Source of the DNA: Rickettsiales bacterium
GTDB taxonomy: Bacteria > Pseudomonadota > Alphaproteobacteria > Rickettsiales > UBA1997
DNA length: 64,000 nucleotides
Reading direction: 5' to 3'
Assembly (NCBI GenBank): GCA_017475895.1
Contig: JAFVEQ010000020.1
Span: 1 to 64,000 of the forward strand
Part shown: piece after piece, positions 36,323-46,131 of the stretch
Numbering within the stretch: position 1 is the first letter of the stretch
How the letters are laid out: the number at the start of each line of letters is the position of its first letter
Translations under genes and position numbers: made by a program
Notes under the pieces: model-generated
Seen by the model: only the letters and a program-made list of their open reading frames with translations
Told to the model about the DNA's origin: nothing
The model's database searches: none

Positions 36323-36847
36323 CTATAAAAATATCCTTTTAAATACTATTAAGAACGTTAAAAGCAAAATACATCTAACGATTTTATAATAATCTACTTT
36401 ATCTCCAGTTCTAATGGTTAGAAATCTGTAGAAAATTTTTTTTACTCCTTCTCTCGACTCTTTTGCCTTTTCTTCCTTTATTTGTTCATCAGTAAGAGTT
36501 TCATATAACTTTTGCTTTTCCACTTCTCTCATCAGATCACTGTTGTATTCCGGATGAATTTTTAATGTCTTTGCTATAAAATACAAATCAAAAATTATTA
36601 AAACAAACATCACCAAATCAGCCATATTCAACGTAAATTTACACTTTACCGTCTTTAACATTATAAAATAAACAACACATGGTATAGTACTCCAGTAGAG
36701 CAAAATATTTTTTAAATCCTCTTCTCCGTTTCTACACTTATTAAATGATTTTTTTACAACACCCGCAGCCAAAATAGTTTTTGATTTTACAAAATTATAG
36801 AATTTTAAAGTAATACTTTTAATAAAATTTTTGATTTTTTCTTTCAT
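36323..36847 (-). CDS. Hypothetical membrane protein
   Basis: 174 aa. A basic N-terminal region (LKFYNFVKSKTILAAGVVKKSF) precedes two hydrophobic helices (ILLYWSTIPCVVYFIML and LNMADLVMFVLIIFDLYFIAKTL), a charged Glu/Lys segment of about 40 residues, and a C-terminal helix (YYKIVRCILLLTFLIVFKRIFL). No family recognised. It lies 13 bp upstream of the GspE-like gene on the same strand, so it may belong to the pilus or secretion machinery. Confidence 0.6.
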   Translation of the reverse strand: MKEKIKNFIKSITLKFYNFVKSKTILAAGVVKKSFNKCRNGEEDLKNILLYWSTIPCVVYFIMLKTVKCKFTLNMADLVMFVLIIFDLYFIAKTLKIHPEYNSDLMREVEKQKLYETLTDEQIKEEKAKESREGVKKIFYRFLTIRTGDKVDYYKIVRCILLLTFLIVFKRIFL

Positions 36848-36996
36848 AATACTTCTATATATTTCAATTGCCTAGATTAAATAAAATTCTTATTAAAAAG
36901 TCAATAAATTTGTTAAATATTCCGTTTATTTTGCTGGTATAAAATTAAAACACAGATCATCAACTTGGTATAAAATGGTTCAAACTAAATAATCTA

Positions 36997-37024
36997 TTGA
37001 CTTATTTAAACAAACATATATTAT
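36997..37024 (+). promoter_or_regulatory. Promoter for the BON lipoprotein gene
   Basis: TTGACT (36997-37002), 16-bp spacer, TATTAT (37019-37024), 28 bp before the ATG. Confidence 0.5.
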
Positions 37025-37052
37025 GAAATACAGTCATATATAAACACAAAAT

Positions 37053-37661
37053 ATGAAAAAAATTATTCTGTCGCTAGCAGTTCTATTCACATCATGCATG
37101 AAGGTGACAGTTACCAGTAGTGATGTGGCAAGCAAAATAACAAGACTTAATCGAGAAATGCCACAGGTAAAAGCTGATTTAGCTCTAGCAAAACAAATAA
37201 AACATAGCATAAACAGCGATAAAAATTCACTTTTATACAAAAATAACTTCAAGGACTTTGGAAGTTACGACATAAAAATCATTGAAGGCAGAGTTTTGTT
37301 AACCGGAGCCGTTTGTAACGAGGAAATAAAAAGATATATAGTTAACAAAATAACAGAAAATTTGAAGGTTAGAGAATTGTTGGACGAACTAATGATAAGT
37401 AGAGAAAGTCCGTCAAAGTTTTCAGACTTTATGATAAAAAGATCCATAAACACAAAAATATTTGTGACAACAAAAATAAAGTCATTGAACTACGAAATAA
37501 CAGTATTTAATGGATATGTATACATAATAGGAATAGCCAGTGACGAAGACGAATTAGAATTAGTAACAAAATCCATCAGTACCGTTAAAGGTGTTAAAAA
37601 AGTCATCAGTTACATTATAACGGTTGATAGTGATAAAAAAATAAAATTAGAATTTTTGTAG
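37053..37661 (+). CDS. Dual BON-domain lipoprotein, DolP-like
   Basis: 202 aa. The signal peptide ends in the lipobox LFTSC (Cys15). Two BON repeats follow: SYDIKIIEGRVLLTGAVCNEE...VNKITENLKVRELLDEL, and FVTTKIKSLNYEITVFNGYVYIIGIASDEDELELVTKSISTVKGVKKVISYI. BON domains bind phospholipid; DolP (YraP) of E. coli supports outer membrane integrity. An outer membrane location is inferred. cdsA starts 27 bp downstream, so the two may be cotranscribed. Confidence 0.85.
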   Translation: MKKIILSLAVLFTSCMKVTVTSSDVASKITRLNREMPQVKADLALAKQIKHSINSDKNSLLYKNNFKDFGSYDIKIIEGRVLLTGAVCNEEIKRYIVNKITENLKVRELLDELMISRESPSKFSDFMIKRSINTKIFVTTKIKSLNYEITVFNGYVYIIGIASDEDELELVTKSISTVKGVKKVISYIITVDSDKKIKLEFL

Positions 37662-37687
37662 TATTTGTAATAAACAATGGGTAAAAT

Positions 37688-38347
37688 ATGAAAGACAAAG
37701 AAAGTTTGATTAGAAGCATTTCTGGAATACTCATAATGCTTGTAATGTTATCCTTTATATATTCCTATAGCATTATATATAGTCTAATATTCATTATTGT
37801 TTTAGGTTCCATCATGGGTATGGAATGGAGTAACATAGTTTCTGACAAAAATGATATGAAAAAGACAAACAGGTGGTTTTTAATTGGTGCCGTTTATATA
37901 GTGGCAACACTGGTTCCAATGTTTGCATTGAAAATGTCACCATTTGGAAATGATTTTTTAATGTGGTTATTCATACTAACATGGAGTACCGATACATTTG
38001 CCTACATAGTTGGAGCAAAACTAAAGCTCGCAAAACATAAAATAAGTTCCATAAGTCCAAAAAAATCTTACGAAGGTTTAATCGGTGGAACACTTGCCTC
38101 CATATATTTTTGTAATCTATTTGCCGCTAAATTTTTACCAGAATACAAAAATATACTTTTATATTTGACACCAATATTGTGTTGTCTGGAACAGGCTGGA
38201 GATTTCACCGAATCTTATGTAAAAAGAAAATTTAACGTAAAGGATAGTGGTAGCATAATACCAGGGCACGGTGGATTTTTGGACAGATTTGATGGCTTTT
38301 TATATATAACAACAACTCTGTTAATTGTTCTCTATATTGTTGGTTAG
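37688..38347 (+). CDS. cdsA: Phosphatidate cytidylyltransferase
   Basis: 219 aa, a little short for CdsA. It converts phosphatidic acid and CTP to CDP-diacylglycerol in the inner membrane. Multiple hydrophobic segments are followed by the active-site region STDTFAYIVGAKLKLAKHKISSISPKKSYEG and the CdsA signature KRKFNVKDSGSIIPGHGGFLDRFD. The stop overlaps the convergent lgt stop by 4 bp, leaving no room for a separate terminator. Confidence 0.93.
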   Translation: MKDKESLIRSISGILIMLVMLSFIYSYSIIYSLIFIIVLGSIMGMEWSNIVSDKNDMKKTNRWFLIGAVYIVATLVPMFALKMSPFGNDFLMWLFILTWSTDTFAYIVGAKLKLAKHKISSISPKKSYEGLIGGTLASIYFCNLFAAKFLPEYKNILLYLTPILCCLEQAGDFTESYVKRKFNVKDSGSIIPGHGGFLDRFDGFLYITTTLLIVLYIVG

Positions 38348-39141
38348 TTGGCTTGTTTCTTCAGTCTTATCAAAAATATAATACCGCATACAAGTATTGG
38401 AAGCGATAGAATTTGTCCCATTGTTATGTGTTTCAGTATAAAGCCAATTTGCATATCCGGCTCCCTAAAAAATTCAACAAATATCCTAAAAGTCGAATAA
38501 AGTACTAAAAATAAGGAAGAATTTAACCCAATTTTCTTAAATTTTTTAATATAAACAACAATATTCATAATTAAAAACAAAAGCACTCCCTCCAGCAGAG
38601 CCTCATAAAGTTGGCTTGGATGTCTAGCTACACCGTCAGCCGTTGGAAACACCATTCCCCACGGCATATTTGTTGGTCGCCCATAAAGTTCCAAATTTAT
38701 AAAATTAGCCAATCTACCTAAAAATAAACCTATTGGAACAACTGACGATAAAACATCAAAAAACAACATTTTATTTATGTTGTATTTTTTACAAAATAAA
38801 ATTGAAGCAACCACAGCACCAATAAATCCACCATGAAATGACATTCCGCCCTTCCACACTGCAAATACATCAACAAAATTATGTAGATAATAGTTAAAAT
38901 CATAAAACAAAATGTAAGCGAGTCTACCACCCACCACTATACCTATAATTCCATAGAAAAAGAAATCGTCGCAAAAGCTATTTTTATCCTCTTCGGCGAA
39001 TAGTTTTAAATCGTACTTTTTGTTATAGTATTTCAATAATAACCAGGCAAAAACTATTCCTAATATGTAGGCCAATGAGTACCATTTTATATGTATAAAT
39101 CCAAATGATATTATGTTTGTGTTAAATACCGGTAAAATCAT
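38344..39141 (-). CDS. lgt: Prolipoprotein diacylglyceryl transferase
   Basis: 265 aa with about seven membrane helices. Lgt transfers diacylglycerol from phosphatidylglycerol to the lipobox Cys. Motifs: WYSLAYILGI, GRLAYILFYDF, MSFHGGFIGA with the key His, the Lgt signature LGRLANFINLELYGRP, and RHPSQLYEA. It matures the lipoproteins encoded in this window (Pal, the BON protein, the OmpA-like protein and the 28729 protein). Confidence 0.97.
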   Translation of the reverse strand: MILPVFNTNIISFGFIHIKWYSLAYILGIVFAWLLLKYYNKKYDLKLFAEEDKNSFCDDFFFYGIIGIVVGGRLAYILFYDFNYYLHNFVDVFAVWKGGMSFHGGFIGAVVASILFCKKYNINKMLFFDVLSSVVPIGLFLGRLANFINLELYGRPTNMPWGMVFPTADGVARHPSQLYEALLEGVLLFLIMNIVVYIKKFKKIGLNSSLFLVLYSTFRIFVEFFREPDMQIGFILKHITMGQILSLPILVCGIIFLIRLKKQAN

Positions 39142-39232
39142 GTTAATACTAATTATAGTTATATTTTGTTAGTATGTTACGTATAGAGCGAAAAAAGTCA
39201 ACGATAATTTTATTATTAGCTCAATGGTATAA

Positions 39233-40798
39233 CTACAATTCCTTAAAAAATAAATCCAATCCTTTATCGTAGTAGTCACTGCTGATACCAAATAATCCCA
39301 TAAAGGAGTGAAAAATATTATCATGAGAATATTCACCTGAACCTATTTTATTTAGATTATCCACATCAATACCGTAATCTTCAACAAAACCGCTTGAAAA
39401 CCAAAACATAAAGGGTATGTGCTTTTGATAATCATTGGCGATTCTATACGGATATCCATGCATTATTTGCTTATTTTCGCCCAGTGAATCACCATGATCT
39501 GATACAAAAATAAACATAATATTAAAATCATTTTCCTTTGTTTTCAAAAATTCTATGATTTTCTTTATAAAATAGCTTGTGTAGTATATCGTGTTATCGT
39601 ACGCATTCACAACATCTTTATATTCACAGTTTTGTATCTCGTCATTACATACCGGTGTAAAAATTTCAAATTCCTTTGGATACCTGTTTGAATATTGTGG
39701 TCCATGACTACCCCTCTGGTGCAAAACAATAAATAAATCTTCATCGTAATTTTTAGTGTCCCTTTCTAAATATTTTAACATATCCATATCATAATCAGCC
39801 TCAGCCATTTCAAAATTAATTCTATCACATACTCCCTTACAGCTACCGTTATTACTATACCAATTTACTCTATAGCCAATTTTTTTAAACACATCAATCA
39901 AATTTTCATATCTGTTTGTTTTTTTTACAGAAAAGTTTTTTCTATCCAGATGCGAAAACATACAGGGAACACTTATAAAAGTTGATGTACCACAGGAGTA
40001 GAAATTACTAAAATTGATTATATTATAATCTTTTAACATGTCACTTGTATTTCTGCTGTATCCATTTAGGGAAAAATTATCAGCTCTAGCAGATTCACCC
40101 AAAAGAAATACTATTAAATTTTTTTTGCGATGTTCCACTAAATTATTTTGATTTTTGTTTGCCACTTCAATAATATCTCTAGATTTAATAAACGTGGTTT
40201 TGCTGATAAAATCAACATTAGCTTTTATATAATTTATTGTCATAAGGTAGTCAATGCTATGCTTATTTTTTTTCAGGAAAAGCAAATAATTGCCACTAAA
40301 CAAAGTTAGTAACAAATTAAACAACACATAAAACAAAATCCCAATTGAAATCTTAACTCTTGTCTGCACCGTCTCAAATTTCCAGCTACTTTTGAAAAAT
40401 TTAAAATATAACAGTGTTGGTACAATTCCAAAAAATATTAAATATAAAATTAGTTTTATGTTAATAAATTCGATTGCCTCGTTGAAATTTGTTCCAAATA
40501 GATTCGAAATTGCTTCATAGTTTACTGACAATAAAAAACTATTCATAAAATATAAAGCTAAAGAATTACACAAAAATAATATTGGTATATAGTACTTTTT
40601 AGTCTTCATGTTTAAAATTAATATATTCAATAGATACACCAACAAAAAACCAATAAAAACCAAATTTACTTTGTATATAAAACTATAACTTTTGCTAAAA
40701 ATATTCACCACAAACGGCAAAGAGTATATTATAAAATAAACTATACTAAAAACCAGTATTTGTTGTGTTTTTAGTATTTTTTGTATCCTTTTAAACAT
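39233..40798 (-). CDS. eptA: Lipid A phosphoethanolamine transferase, EptA/MCR family
   Basis: 521 aa. Five N-terminal membrane helices (about residues 1-180) precede a periplasmic sulfatase-like domain. Catalytic blocks: LGESARADNFSLNGY (Glu ligand), FYSCGTSTFISVPCMFS (with the Thr nucleophile), VLHQRGSHGPQY (His) and FVSDHGDSLGEN (Asp-His). Paired cysteines fit the disulfide-rich fold. It adds phosphoethanolamine from phosphatidylethanolamine to lipid A (or another glycolipid) and would lower affinity for cationic peptides such as polymyxin. The exact acceptor is not decided by sequence. Confidence 0.88.
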   Translation of the reverse strand: MFKRIQKILKTQQILVFSIVYFIIYSLPFVVNIFSKSYSFIYKVNLVFIGFLLVYLLNILILNMKTKKYYIPILFLCNSLALYFMNSFLLSVNYEAISNLFGTNFNEAIEFINIKLILYLIFFGIVPTLLYFKFFKSSWKFETVQTRVKISIGILFYVLFNLLLTLFSGNYLLFLKKNKHSIDYLMTINYIKANVDFISKTTFIKSRDIIEVANKNQNNLVEHRKKNLIVFLLGESARADNFSLNGYSRNTSDMLKDYNIINFSNFYSCGTSTFISVPCMFSHLDRKNFSVKKTNRYENLIDVFKKIGYRVNWYSNNGSCKGVCDRINFEMAEADYDMDMLKYLERDTKNYDEDLFIVLHQRGSHGPQYSNRYPKEFEIFTPVCNDEIQNCEYKDVVNAYDNTIYYTSYFIKKIIEFLKTKENDFNIMFIFVSDHGDSLGENKQIMHGYPYRIANDYQKHIPFMFWFSSGFVEDYGIDVDNLNKIGSGEYSHDNIFHSFMGLFGISSDYYDKGLDLFFKEL

Positions 40799-40811
40799 TT
40801 AAATTTCCAAT

Positions 40812-42506
40812 TCATTTATAAACCTTCAGCAGACTATCTGCCATATTCAATGCCTCATCCGTCAACACATCTCCGGCTATCATTTTTGCTATTTCCTGTT
40901 TTCTCTGCTCTTCGTCAAGTTTTTCTATAATTGTATATGTTTTACCACCTTCGACTTTTTTAGATATTTTAAAATGATTGTTTCCCTTTGAGGCAACCTG
41001 TGGGAGATGTGTTATAACGAAAACTTGTAGGTTTTGTCCTAATTTTCTCAGTCTTTCACCTATAGCATCAGCCACAGAACCACTAACTCCAGTATCTATT
41101 TCATCAAATATCAATGTTGGTACGGACTTGACCTTTGATAAAACCACCTTAAGTGCCAACATAAATCTCGACAATTCACCACCAGAAGCAACCTTTGATA
41201 AATCATCGGGATTAGTACCGGCATTCATCGACACTAAAAACCTAACGCCATCTATGCCATTTCTACCCCAAGCGTTTTCATTTAGATCGGTAAATTCCGT
41301 TTCAAATCTAGTGTTTTCCATCTTCAGAGGTCTTAACTCCTCCAATATTTCGCCCTTTAATCTTTCAGCAATGGCTTTTCTTTGGGTTCTTAATTTTTCC
41401 GCTTCAGTCAGATACTGTTTTTTTAATTCATTAAAGTTTTTATCCAAATCTCCAATTTCAACGTTTTTACTTTTTAAATCTTCCAATTTCTTTTCACACT
41501 CCACTAAAAAATCAGGAATTGAATCGCTTGGTATATTAAACTTTCTGGCCATACCTCTAATGGCAAAAAGTCGTTCCTCCACATCATTCAGTGAATACTC
41601 ATCAAAATTTAAAGAATCATAAATCAAATCAATTTTATTCAACCCTTCGTTAAACTCTATGATACTTTTTTCTAAATAATCTATTACATCCTCAAATGCA
41701 TTTTTTCCTTCATCCAGCAGATTTTCACCTAAATTTATTCCTCTACTTAAAATACTTTGGGCAGAACTTATCATTTTCACAACAGAATCCTGACCATCAA
41801 CCGTGTTTTTTACATTTTCCAGCACCGATAGTACTTTTTCCTTATTCATCAAAATATTTCTTCTTTCATTCAATTCTTCTTCTTCGCCAGCACTAATATT
41901 CATCTTTCTAATTTCGTCAGTTATGTGTTCCAAATAGTCAATTTCTTTCTCTATACTATCTTTATTGTTTAATAGATTTAAATAGTCGCTTTCAGTCGCT
42001 TTCATTTTTTCGTATAGGTCAGCAACTGTATTTTTTTGCTGTGTTAGATGTCCATATTCGTCCAGTATATCTCTATGAAAACTTGGATTTAATAATCCCC
42101 TTTGGTCATGCTGTCCGTGTATTTCCACCAGTGTTTCACCAATTTGGTTCAGAAAATTTTGGCTAACCACAATGTCATTTATAAATGCTTTACTTTTACC
42201 ATCATCAGTTATAACTCTTCTTAAAATTATTTCATCATCATACGCTATACCCATTTCGTCCAGCAATTGTTTACAGGAAGAGTTACCATCAACGTTGAAT
42301 GTGGCCACGACACTACCCTGTTTTTCACCATTTCTCAATAACCTACTGCTGGATCTAACACCTATAGCGAGAGATAGAGCATCCAACAGTATAGATTTAC
42401 CGGAACCAGTTTCACCTGTCAAAATACATAAATTATTATTAAAATCTATATTTGCTTCGTCTATTAAAACAATGTTTTTTATTATTAAATTCTTTAGCAA
42501 AGTCAC
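40812..42506 (-). CDS. recN: DNA repair protein RecN
   Basis: 564 aa. SMC-like ATPase of double-strand break repair. N-terminal Walker A is GETGSGKS (31-38), followed by IHGQHDQRGLLNP (Q-loop), a long coiled coil (about 150-350), then the signature KVASGGELSRFMLALK, Walker B PTLIFDEIDTGVSG and ITHLPQVA. It starts at a GTG; an ATG is not available near the conserved N-terminus. eptA follows 13 bp later. Confidence 0.97.
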   Translation of the reverse strand: MTLLKNLIIKNIVLIDEANIDFNNNLCILTGETGSGKSILLDALSLAIGVRSSSRLLRNGEKQGSVVATFNVDGNSSCKQLLDEMGIAYDDEIILRRVITDDGKSKAFINDIVVSQNFLNQIGETLVEIHGQHDQRGLLNPSFHRDILDEYGHLTQQKNTVADLYEKMKATESDYLNLLNNKDSIEKEIDYLEHITDEIRKMNISAGEEEELNERRNILMNKEKVLSVLENVKNTVDGQDSVVKMISSAQSILSRGINLGENLLDEGKNAFEDVIDYLEKSIIEFNEGLNKIDLIYDSLNFDEYSLNDVEERLFAIRGMARKFNIPSDSIPDFLVECEKKLEDLKSKNVEIGDLDKNFNELKKQYLTEAEKLRTQRKAIAERLKGEILEELRPLKMENTRFETEFTDLNENAWGRNGIDGVRFLVSMNAGTNPDDLSKVASGGELSRFMLALKVVLSKVKSVPTLIFDEIDTGVSGSVADAIGERLRKLGQNLQVFVITHLPQVASKGNNHFKISKKVEGGKTYTIIEKLDEEQRKQEIAKMIAGDVLTDEALNMADSLLKVYK

Positions 42507-42552
42507 AAATTATTTACACTTGACCCTATTATATTTTTAAAATTGTTTAAAT

Positions 42553-42586
42553 CAACAAAAAAACCCACCAAAAAAGTGGTGGGTTT
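42553..42586 (-). terminator. Intrinsic terminator of pal
   Basis: On the minus strand the stem AAACCCACCA/TGGTGGGTTT (10 bp) with a 6-base loop runs into TTTTGTTG, giving a seven-base U-run with the stem end. It begins 27 bp after the pal stop. Confidence 0.85.
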
Positions 42587-42613
42587 AATTTGTCCAATAT
42601 ACAAACGTACAGG

Positions 42614-43090
42614 TTATTTTATTTCTACAACAACTGCTCTTCTGTTTTTTGACCAAACAGCTTCACCGGTTCCAACCATGTCTGGCTTTTCTTTACCGTA
42701 ACTAATGGTTTTAATTCTACCTGCAGCCACATTCTTAGAAACTAGGTAATTTTTAACTGCTTCTGCTCTTTTTTTACCTAAAGCCAAGTTGTATTCTCTT
42801 GTTCCTCTCTCGTCGCAGTGTCCCTCTACGATGATTTTAATGTCTTTTTTATCATTCAACCAGTCAGCAACTGTGTTTAATGTCTTTTTTGTTGAAGTAC
42901 TCAGTGCTGCACTATCAAATGAAAAATAAACCTTATCCGGAACAACTACAGTTTCATTCTTTACCTTTGTCTGTGTTTGTGTGTTAACTCTTTCTGCCTC
43001 CGTTTCAGAGTCTATTGTATCATATTTTTTGCCACAAGCACTTATTATTGAAAGTGTTAGCAGCAATATTAAATACTTCTTTATCTTCAT
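42614..43090 (-). CDS. pal: Peptidoglycan-associated lipoprotein Pal
   Basis: 158 aa. The lipobox is SIISAC with Cys at about residue 19. The OmpA-like domain is complete: KVYFSFDSAALSTSTKKTLN, VEGHCDERGTREYNLALGKKRAEAVKNYL, ISYGKEKP and WSKNRRAVV. Pal anchors the outer membrane to peptidoglycan and partners TolB. It lies 10 kb from tolQRAB rather than in that operon. The ATG at 43090 has GGAG 6 bases upstream. Confidence 0.97.
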   Translation of the reverse strand: MKIKKYLILLLTLSIISACGKKYDTIDSETEAERVNTQTQTKVKNETVVVPDKVYFSFDSAALSTSTKKTLNTVADWLNDKKDIKIIVEGHCDERGTREYNLALGKKRAEAVKNYLVSKNVAAGRIKTISYGKEKPDMVGTGEAVWSKNRRAVVVEIK

Positions 43091-43162
43091 TATTAACTCC
43101 AAAGTTAGTTATATCTACGACGTAATAATAAATTTTGTTTTTTAAAAAATCAACAGTTAATA

Positions 43163-44680
43163 TCATTGTTTTTCTCTTTTTATCAACATATTAATATCAA
43201 CTATTTTTAACCACAGGGACATACCCAAATATATGATTCCAGATATTGTTGACGTAACAATAAAACCAACAAACTGATGCGTCATAAAACATCTTTTCAG
43301 AAGAATTATCGACAATACCATAAACAATAGCGGGTATATCAATTTTGTAATTTTTAAATAAAACATTTGTGACAAAATTATCTGTTTTCTAACTTTAAGT
43401 ACAGTGGACAAAATCAAAAAATTAAAATAGGATGAGATAACTGTTGATAAAACTATACCTCTATAGCTCAACAATCTTACAAATACTAAATTTAAAATTA
43501 CATTCGAAATCAAATTAACCAATGAAGATAGCATTGGGATTTTTGTATCTTTATTAGCATAAAATATCGTCTGAAGTATTTTAATAACTATAAAAACAGG
43601 CAATGAAAAGGCATATATTCTTAAACAACCGACCACCGCCATAGAGTCGGCGGAGGTAAATTCACCTCTCTGGAAAAGTATAGGTATAAAAACATCCGAT
43701 AGCAAAAACAAGCCAATGGCACAGGGTAAACCTAAAAACAGAGCAAAAAATATAGAATTTTCCTGTATTTCAAATGTGTTTTTGTCCTGCAATGTTATCT
43801 TTTTTGATAAAGTTGGCAAAATTATTGTACTTATAGCGATTCCTATCAAAGCCAGCGGCAACTGCGATATTCTATCGGCAAAATAAATAAAAGATACAGC
43901 TCCAACTATACCGGATGCCATTATGGTATCAACCACAGAATTTATCTGCACTATACCATACCCTAAAAAGCCATTAAGGAAATTTTTAAAAAATTTTTTC
44001 GTTATTTCGTCAAATTTTGGAAAAACCGGATATAATACAATTTTGTTTTTAAGCGTAAAAAATAAAATCCACAAAAACTGTAATATTCCACCCACCACAA
44101 CACCGTAGGATAAAAGATAAGCTACGTTTACATTGATAAACGAGGAAAGTACTGAAAAAAATATCAATGTTATATTTAAAATTACAGATCTTACGGAAAC
44201 GGCAGCAAACTTATTGTAGGAGTTTAGTACCGCCGACATAAAACTAGTTAGTGATATAAAAATTAGATATAATATTGTTATTTTGGATAGTAAAACAGTT
44301 AACCTAAATTTATCCACATCATTTAAAAAACCGGGGGCAAGTATGCTGACAATTTTAGGCATAAATATCTCTGCTAAAATAGTTATTATCAACATCACAT
44401 AAATCAATAGAGAAAAAATATTTCTAGAAAAATTCATAACCTCATCTTTTTTTTCACTTTTAGCCAATTCACTGGAAAAAAGTGGGATAAACGCCGAATT
44501 AAAAGCACCCTCGGCAAGAATGTTTCTGAAACAGTTTGGTAACTTAAATGCCGTTAAAAATACATCCGCAAAATAACCAGTTCCTAAATATTTTGCAAAA
44601 AATATGTCCCTTATAAACCCAAATACTCTTGACAGCAAAGTACAAAAACTCACCACTAGAGTTGTTTTTAAAAAATTCAT
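43163..44680 (-). CDS. murJ: Lipid II flippase MurJ
   Basis: 505 aa with about 14 membrane helices. It flips lipid II to the periplasm for peptidoglycan synthesis. The N-terminus has the family block TTLVVSFCTLLSRVFGFIRDIFFAKYLG, ADVFLTAFKLPNCFRNILAEGAFNSAFIP, and later FADRISQLPLALIGIAIST and ILFQRGEFTSADS. Upstream in-frame sequence to 44794 is not used, as the family starts at the ATG at 44680; even so only 68 bp separate it from the divergent ankyrin gene. Confidence 0.97.
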   Translation of the reverse strand: MNFLKTTLVVSFCTLLSRVFGFIRDIFFAKYLGTGYFADVFLTAFKLPNCFRNILAEGAFNSAFIPLFSSELAKSEKKDEVMNFSRNIFSLLIYVMLIITILAEIFMPKIVSILAPGFLNDVDKFRLTVLLSKITILYLIFISLTSFMSAVLNSYNKFAAVSVRSVILNITLIFFSVLSSFINVNVAYLLSYGVVVGGILQFLWILFFTLKNKIVLYPVFPKFDEITKKFFKNFLNGFLGYGIVQINSVVDTIMASGIVGAVSFIYFADRISQLPLALIGIAISTIILPTLSKKITLQDKNTFEIQENSIFFALFLGLPCAIGLFLLSDVFIPILFQRGEFTSADSMAVVGCLRIYAFSLPVFIVIKILQTIFYANKDTKIPMLSSLVNLISNVILNLVFVRLLSYRGIVLSTVISSYFNFLILSTVLKVRKQIILSQMFYLKITKLIYPLLFMVLSIILLKRCFMTHQFVGFIVTSTISGIIYLGMSLWLKIVDINMLIKREKQ

Positions 44681-44748
44681 TTTTAACTTTAAACTTGATT
44701 TTATATTAAGAAATAATATTATTTTGTAAAATTTCAACTTTTTTATTG

Positions 44749-46131
44749 ATGAAGTCTCTAGGATTCTCAATACTGTTTCTGTTTTTGTGCACAAGTGCGA
44801 ATGTTGTTTTGTGTATGGAATCGTCGCAATCTAAACAAAAAATTCTAGAGGAATTTCGAAAAAAACTTTTAGAAGAAGAGGAAATACAGAGAGAATTAAA
44901 GAAAAACGTTACCTTAACAAATGAAGACTTTAACGATTTAGTTAAAAATAATGACGAACAAACATTAAAGGATGTATTTGAATCCATAAAACCAACAGAA
45001 GAAGAAAAAAAACTAAAGGAAGAAGCAAAAAAGAAAGCGGAGGAAGAGAAAAAAAGAAAAGCTGAAGAGAAGAAAAAGATAGCTGAAGAAGAGAAAAAGT
45101 TAAAGGAGGAAGAAAAGAGAATAAAGGCTGAAGAAAAAAGACTGAAGGATGAAGAAAAAAAGCAAAAAAAAGCAAAAACTGAAGAGGAAAAGAAACAGAA
45201 AAAAGAGGAAGAGGAAAGACTAAAAAAAGAAAAAGATGAACTAAAACAAAAACAGGACGAATTGGAAAGGTCTAAGAAAGAACAAAACAGCGGTAAAACT
45301 TCAAAGACAACCAATGCACAAAAACAAGAGCAAGACCAAAGTGCTTTAAGCTATAGGGAAATTGATAGTGCAAAACCTGGTGTTTTGGAAAAAATATATA
45401 ACATAACAGATACTGGAGTTTCCAATGAATTTTTGTACAGTAGAGAATATCAAGAACTTATAAGTAACAAAACCACAATAACAAAAGTTGACACAAACAA
45501 AGAAAGCGACATTCCGGTTGTATATTTAGCAGAAAAAAATATAATAAGTTTTGATAATACCGACATACCAAATGAGTTGCTAACCTATAAAAGATCTACT
45601 GAAAATAGGCACATACCAACGATAATGTCAACGGCCGACATGCAAGAAATTGCCATCAAAGCAATAGAAAACAATAATTTATCAGTTTTAAGAGGTGTTA
45701 TAGAGCAAACAAAAGATCCGGATTTTTTAATAGACAGAAATAGAACGTTACTAAACTTTGCTATAGAAAGCAAAAAATATATTTTAGCTAGATACCTAAT
45801 CTACAGTGGAGCAAGCATAAACAGGCTTGACAATAAACTAAATAATCCACTACATGTATCTGTTATTAATCACAGTAGTGATATAGCAGATTTACTAATG
45901 GAAAATGGTGTTGATATAAACGCACAAAACATTGATGGTGATACGCCATTACTATTGTCAATAGCTACAAGTCAGGATGATTTAACGATAAAACTATTGA
46001 AAAACGGAGCAAATTTACGAATAAAAAATAAACAGGGAGACGATGCTGTGAGTTTGGCGATAAAAAATAACAAAAGAAAAATACAACAATATCTACAGGA
46101 TATAATAAGACAAGAGGAAATGAACAAATGA
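44749..46131 (+). CDS. Exported protein with charged coiled coil and ankyrin repeats
   Basis: About 460 aa. The N-terminus looks like a signal peptide (MKSLGFSILFLFLCTSANVVLC). Residues ~75-180 are an uninterrupted Lys/Glu-rich coiled coil (KAEEEKKRKAEEKKKIAEEE-like). A ~110-residue linker follows, then about four ankyrin repeats to the end (NRTLLNFAIESKKYILARYL, NPLHVSVINHSSDIADLLME, TPLLLSIATSQDDLTIKLLK, DDAVSLAIKNNKRKIQQYL). The stop overlaps the rodA ATG (ATGA), so translation is coupled. A role beside RodA in wall growth is inference; a secreted effector is the alternative. Confidence 0.75.
   Translation: MKSLGFSILFLFLCTSANVVLCMESSQSKQKILEEFRKKLLEEEEIQRELKKNVTLTNEDFNDLVKNNDEQTLKDVFESIKPTEEEKKLKEEAKKKAEEEKKRKAEEKKKIAEEEKKLKEEEKRIKAEEKRLKDEEKKQKKAKTEEEKKQKKEEEERLKKEKDELKQKQDELERSKKEQNSGKTSKTTNAQKQEQDQSALSYREIDSAKPGVLEKIYNITDTGVSNEFLYSREYQELISNKTTITKVDTNKESDIPVVYLAEKNIISFDNTDIPNELLTYKRSTENRHIPTIMSTADMQEIAIKAIENNNLSVLRGVIEQTKDPDFLIDRNRTLLNFAIESKKYILARYLIYSGASINRLDNKLNNPLHVSVINHSSDIADLLMENGVDINAQNIDGDTPLLLSIATSQDDLTIKLLKNGANLRIKNKQGDDAVSLAIKNNKRKIQQYLQDIIRQEEMNK

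Noticed and set aside
36997..37052. Strong regulatory leader of the BON lipoprotein
   Set aside because: Only a modest promoter is visible; no hairpin or operator-like repeat.
40978..41622. 214-codon open frame antisense to recN
   Set aside because: recN is intact on the other strand; no start-site signal or family pattern in this frame.
44706..45314. Ser/Phe-rich open frame antisense to the coiled-coil region
   Set aside because: It is the complement of a Lys/Glu repeat (AAR/GAR codons read as TTY/TCY), hence artificial.
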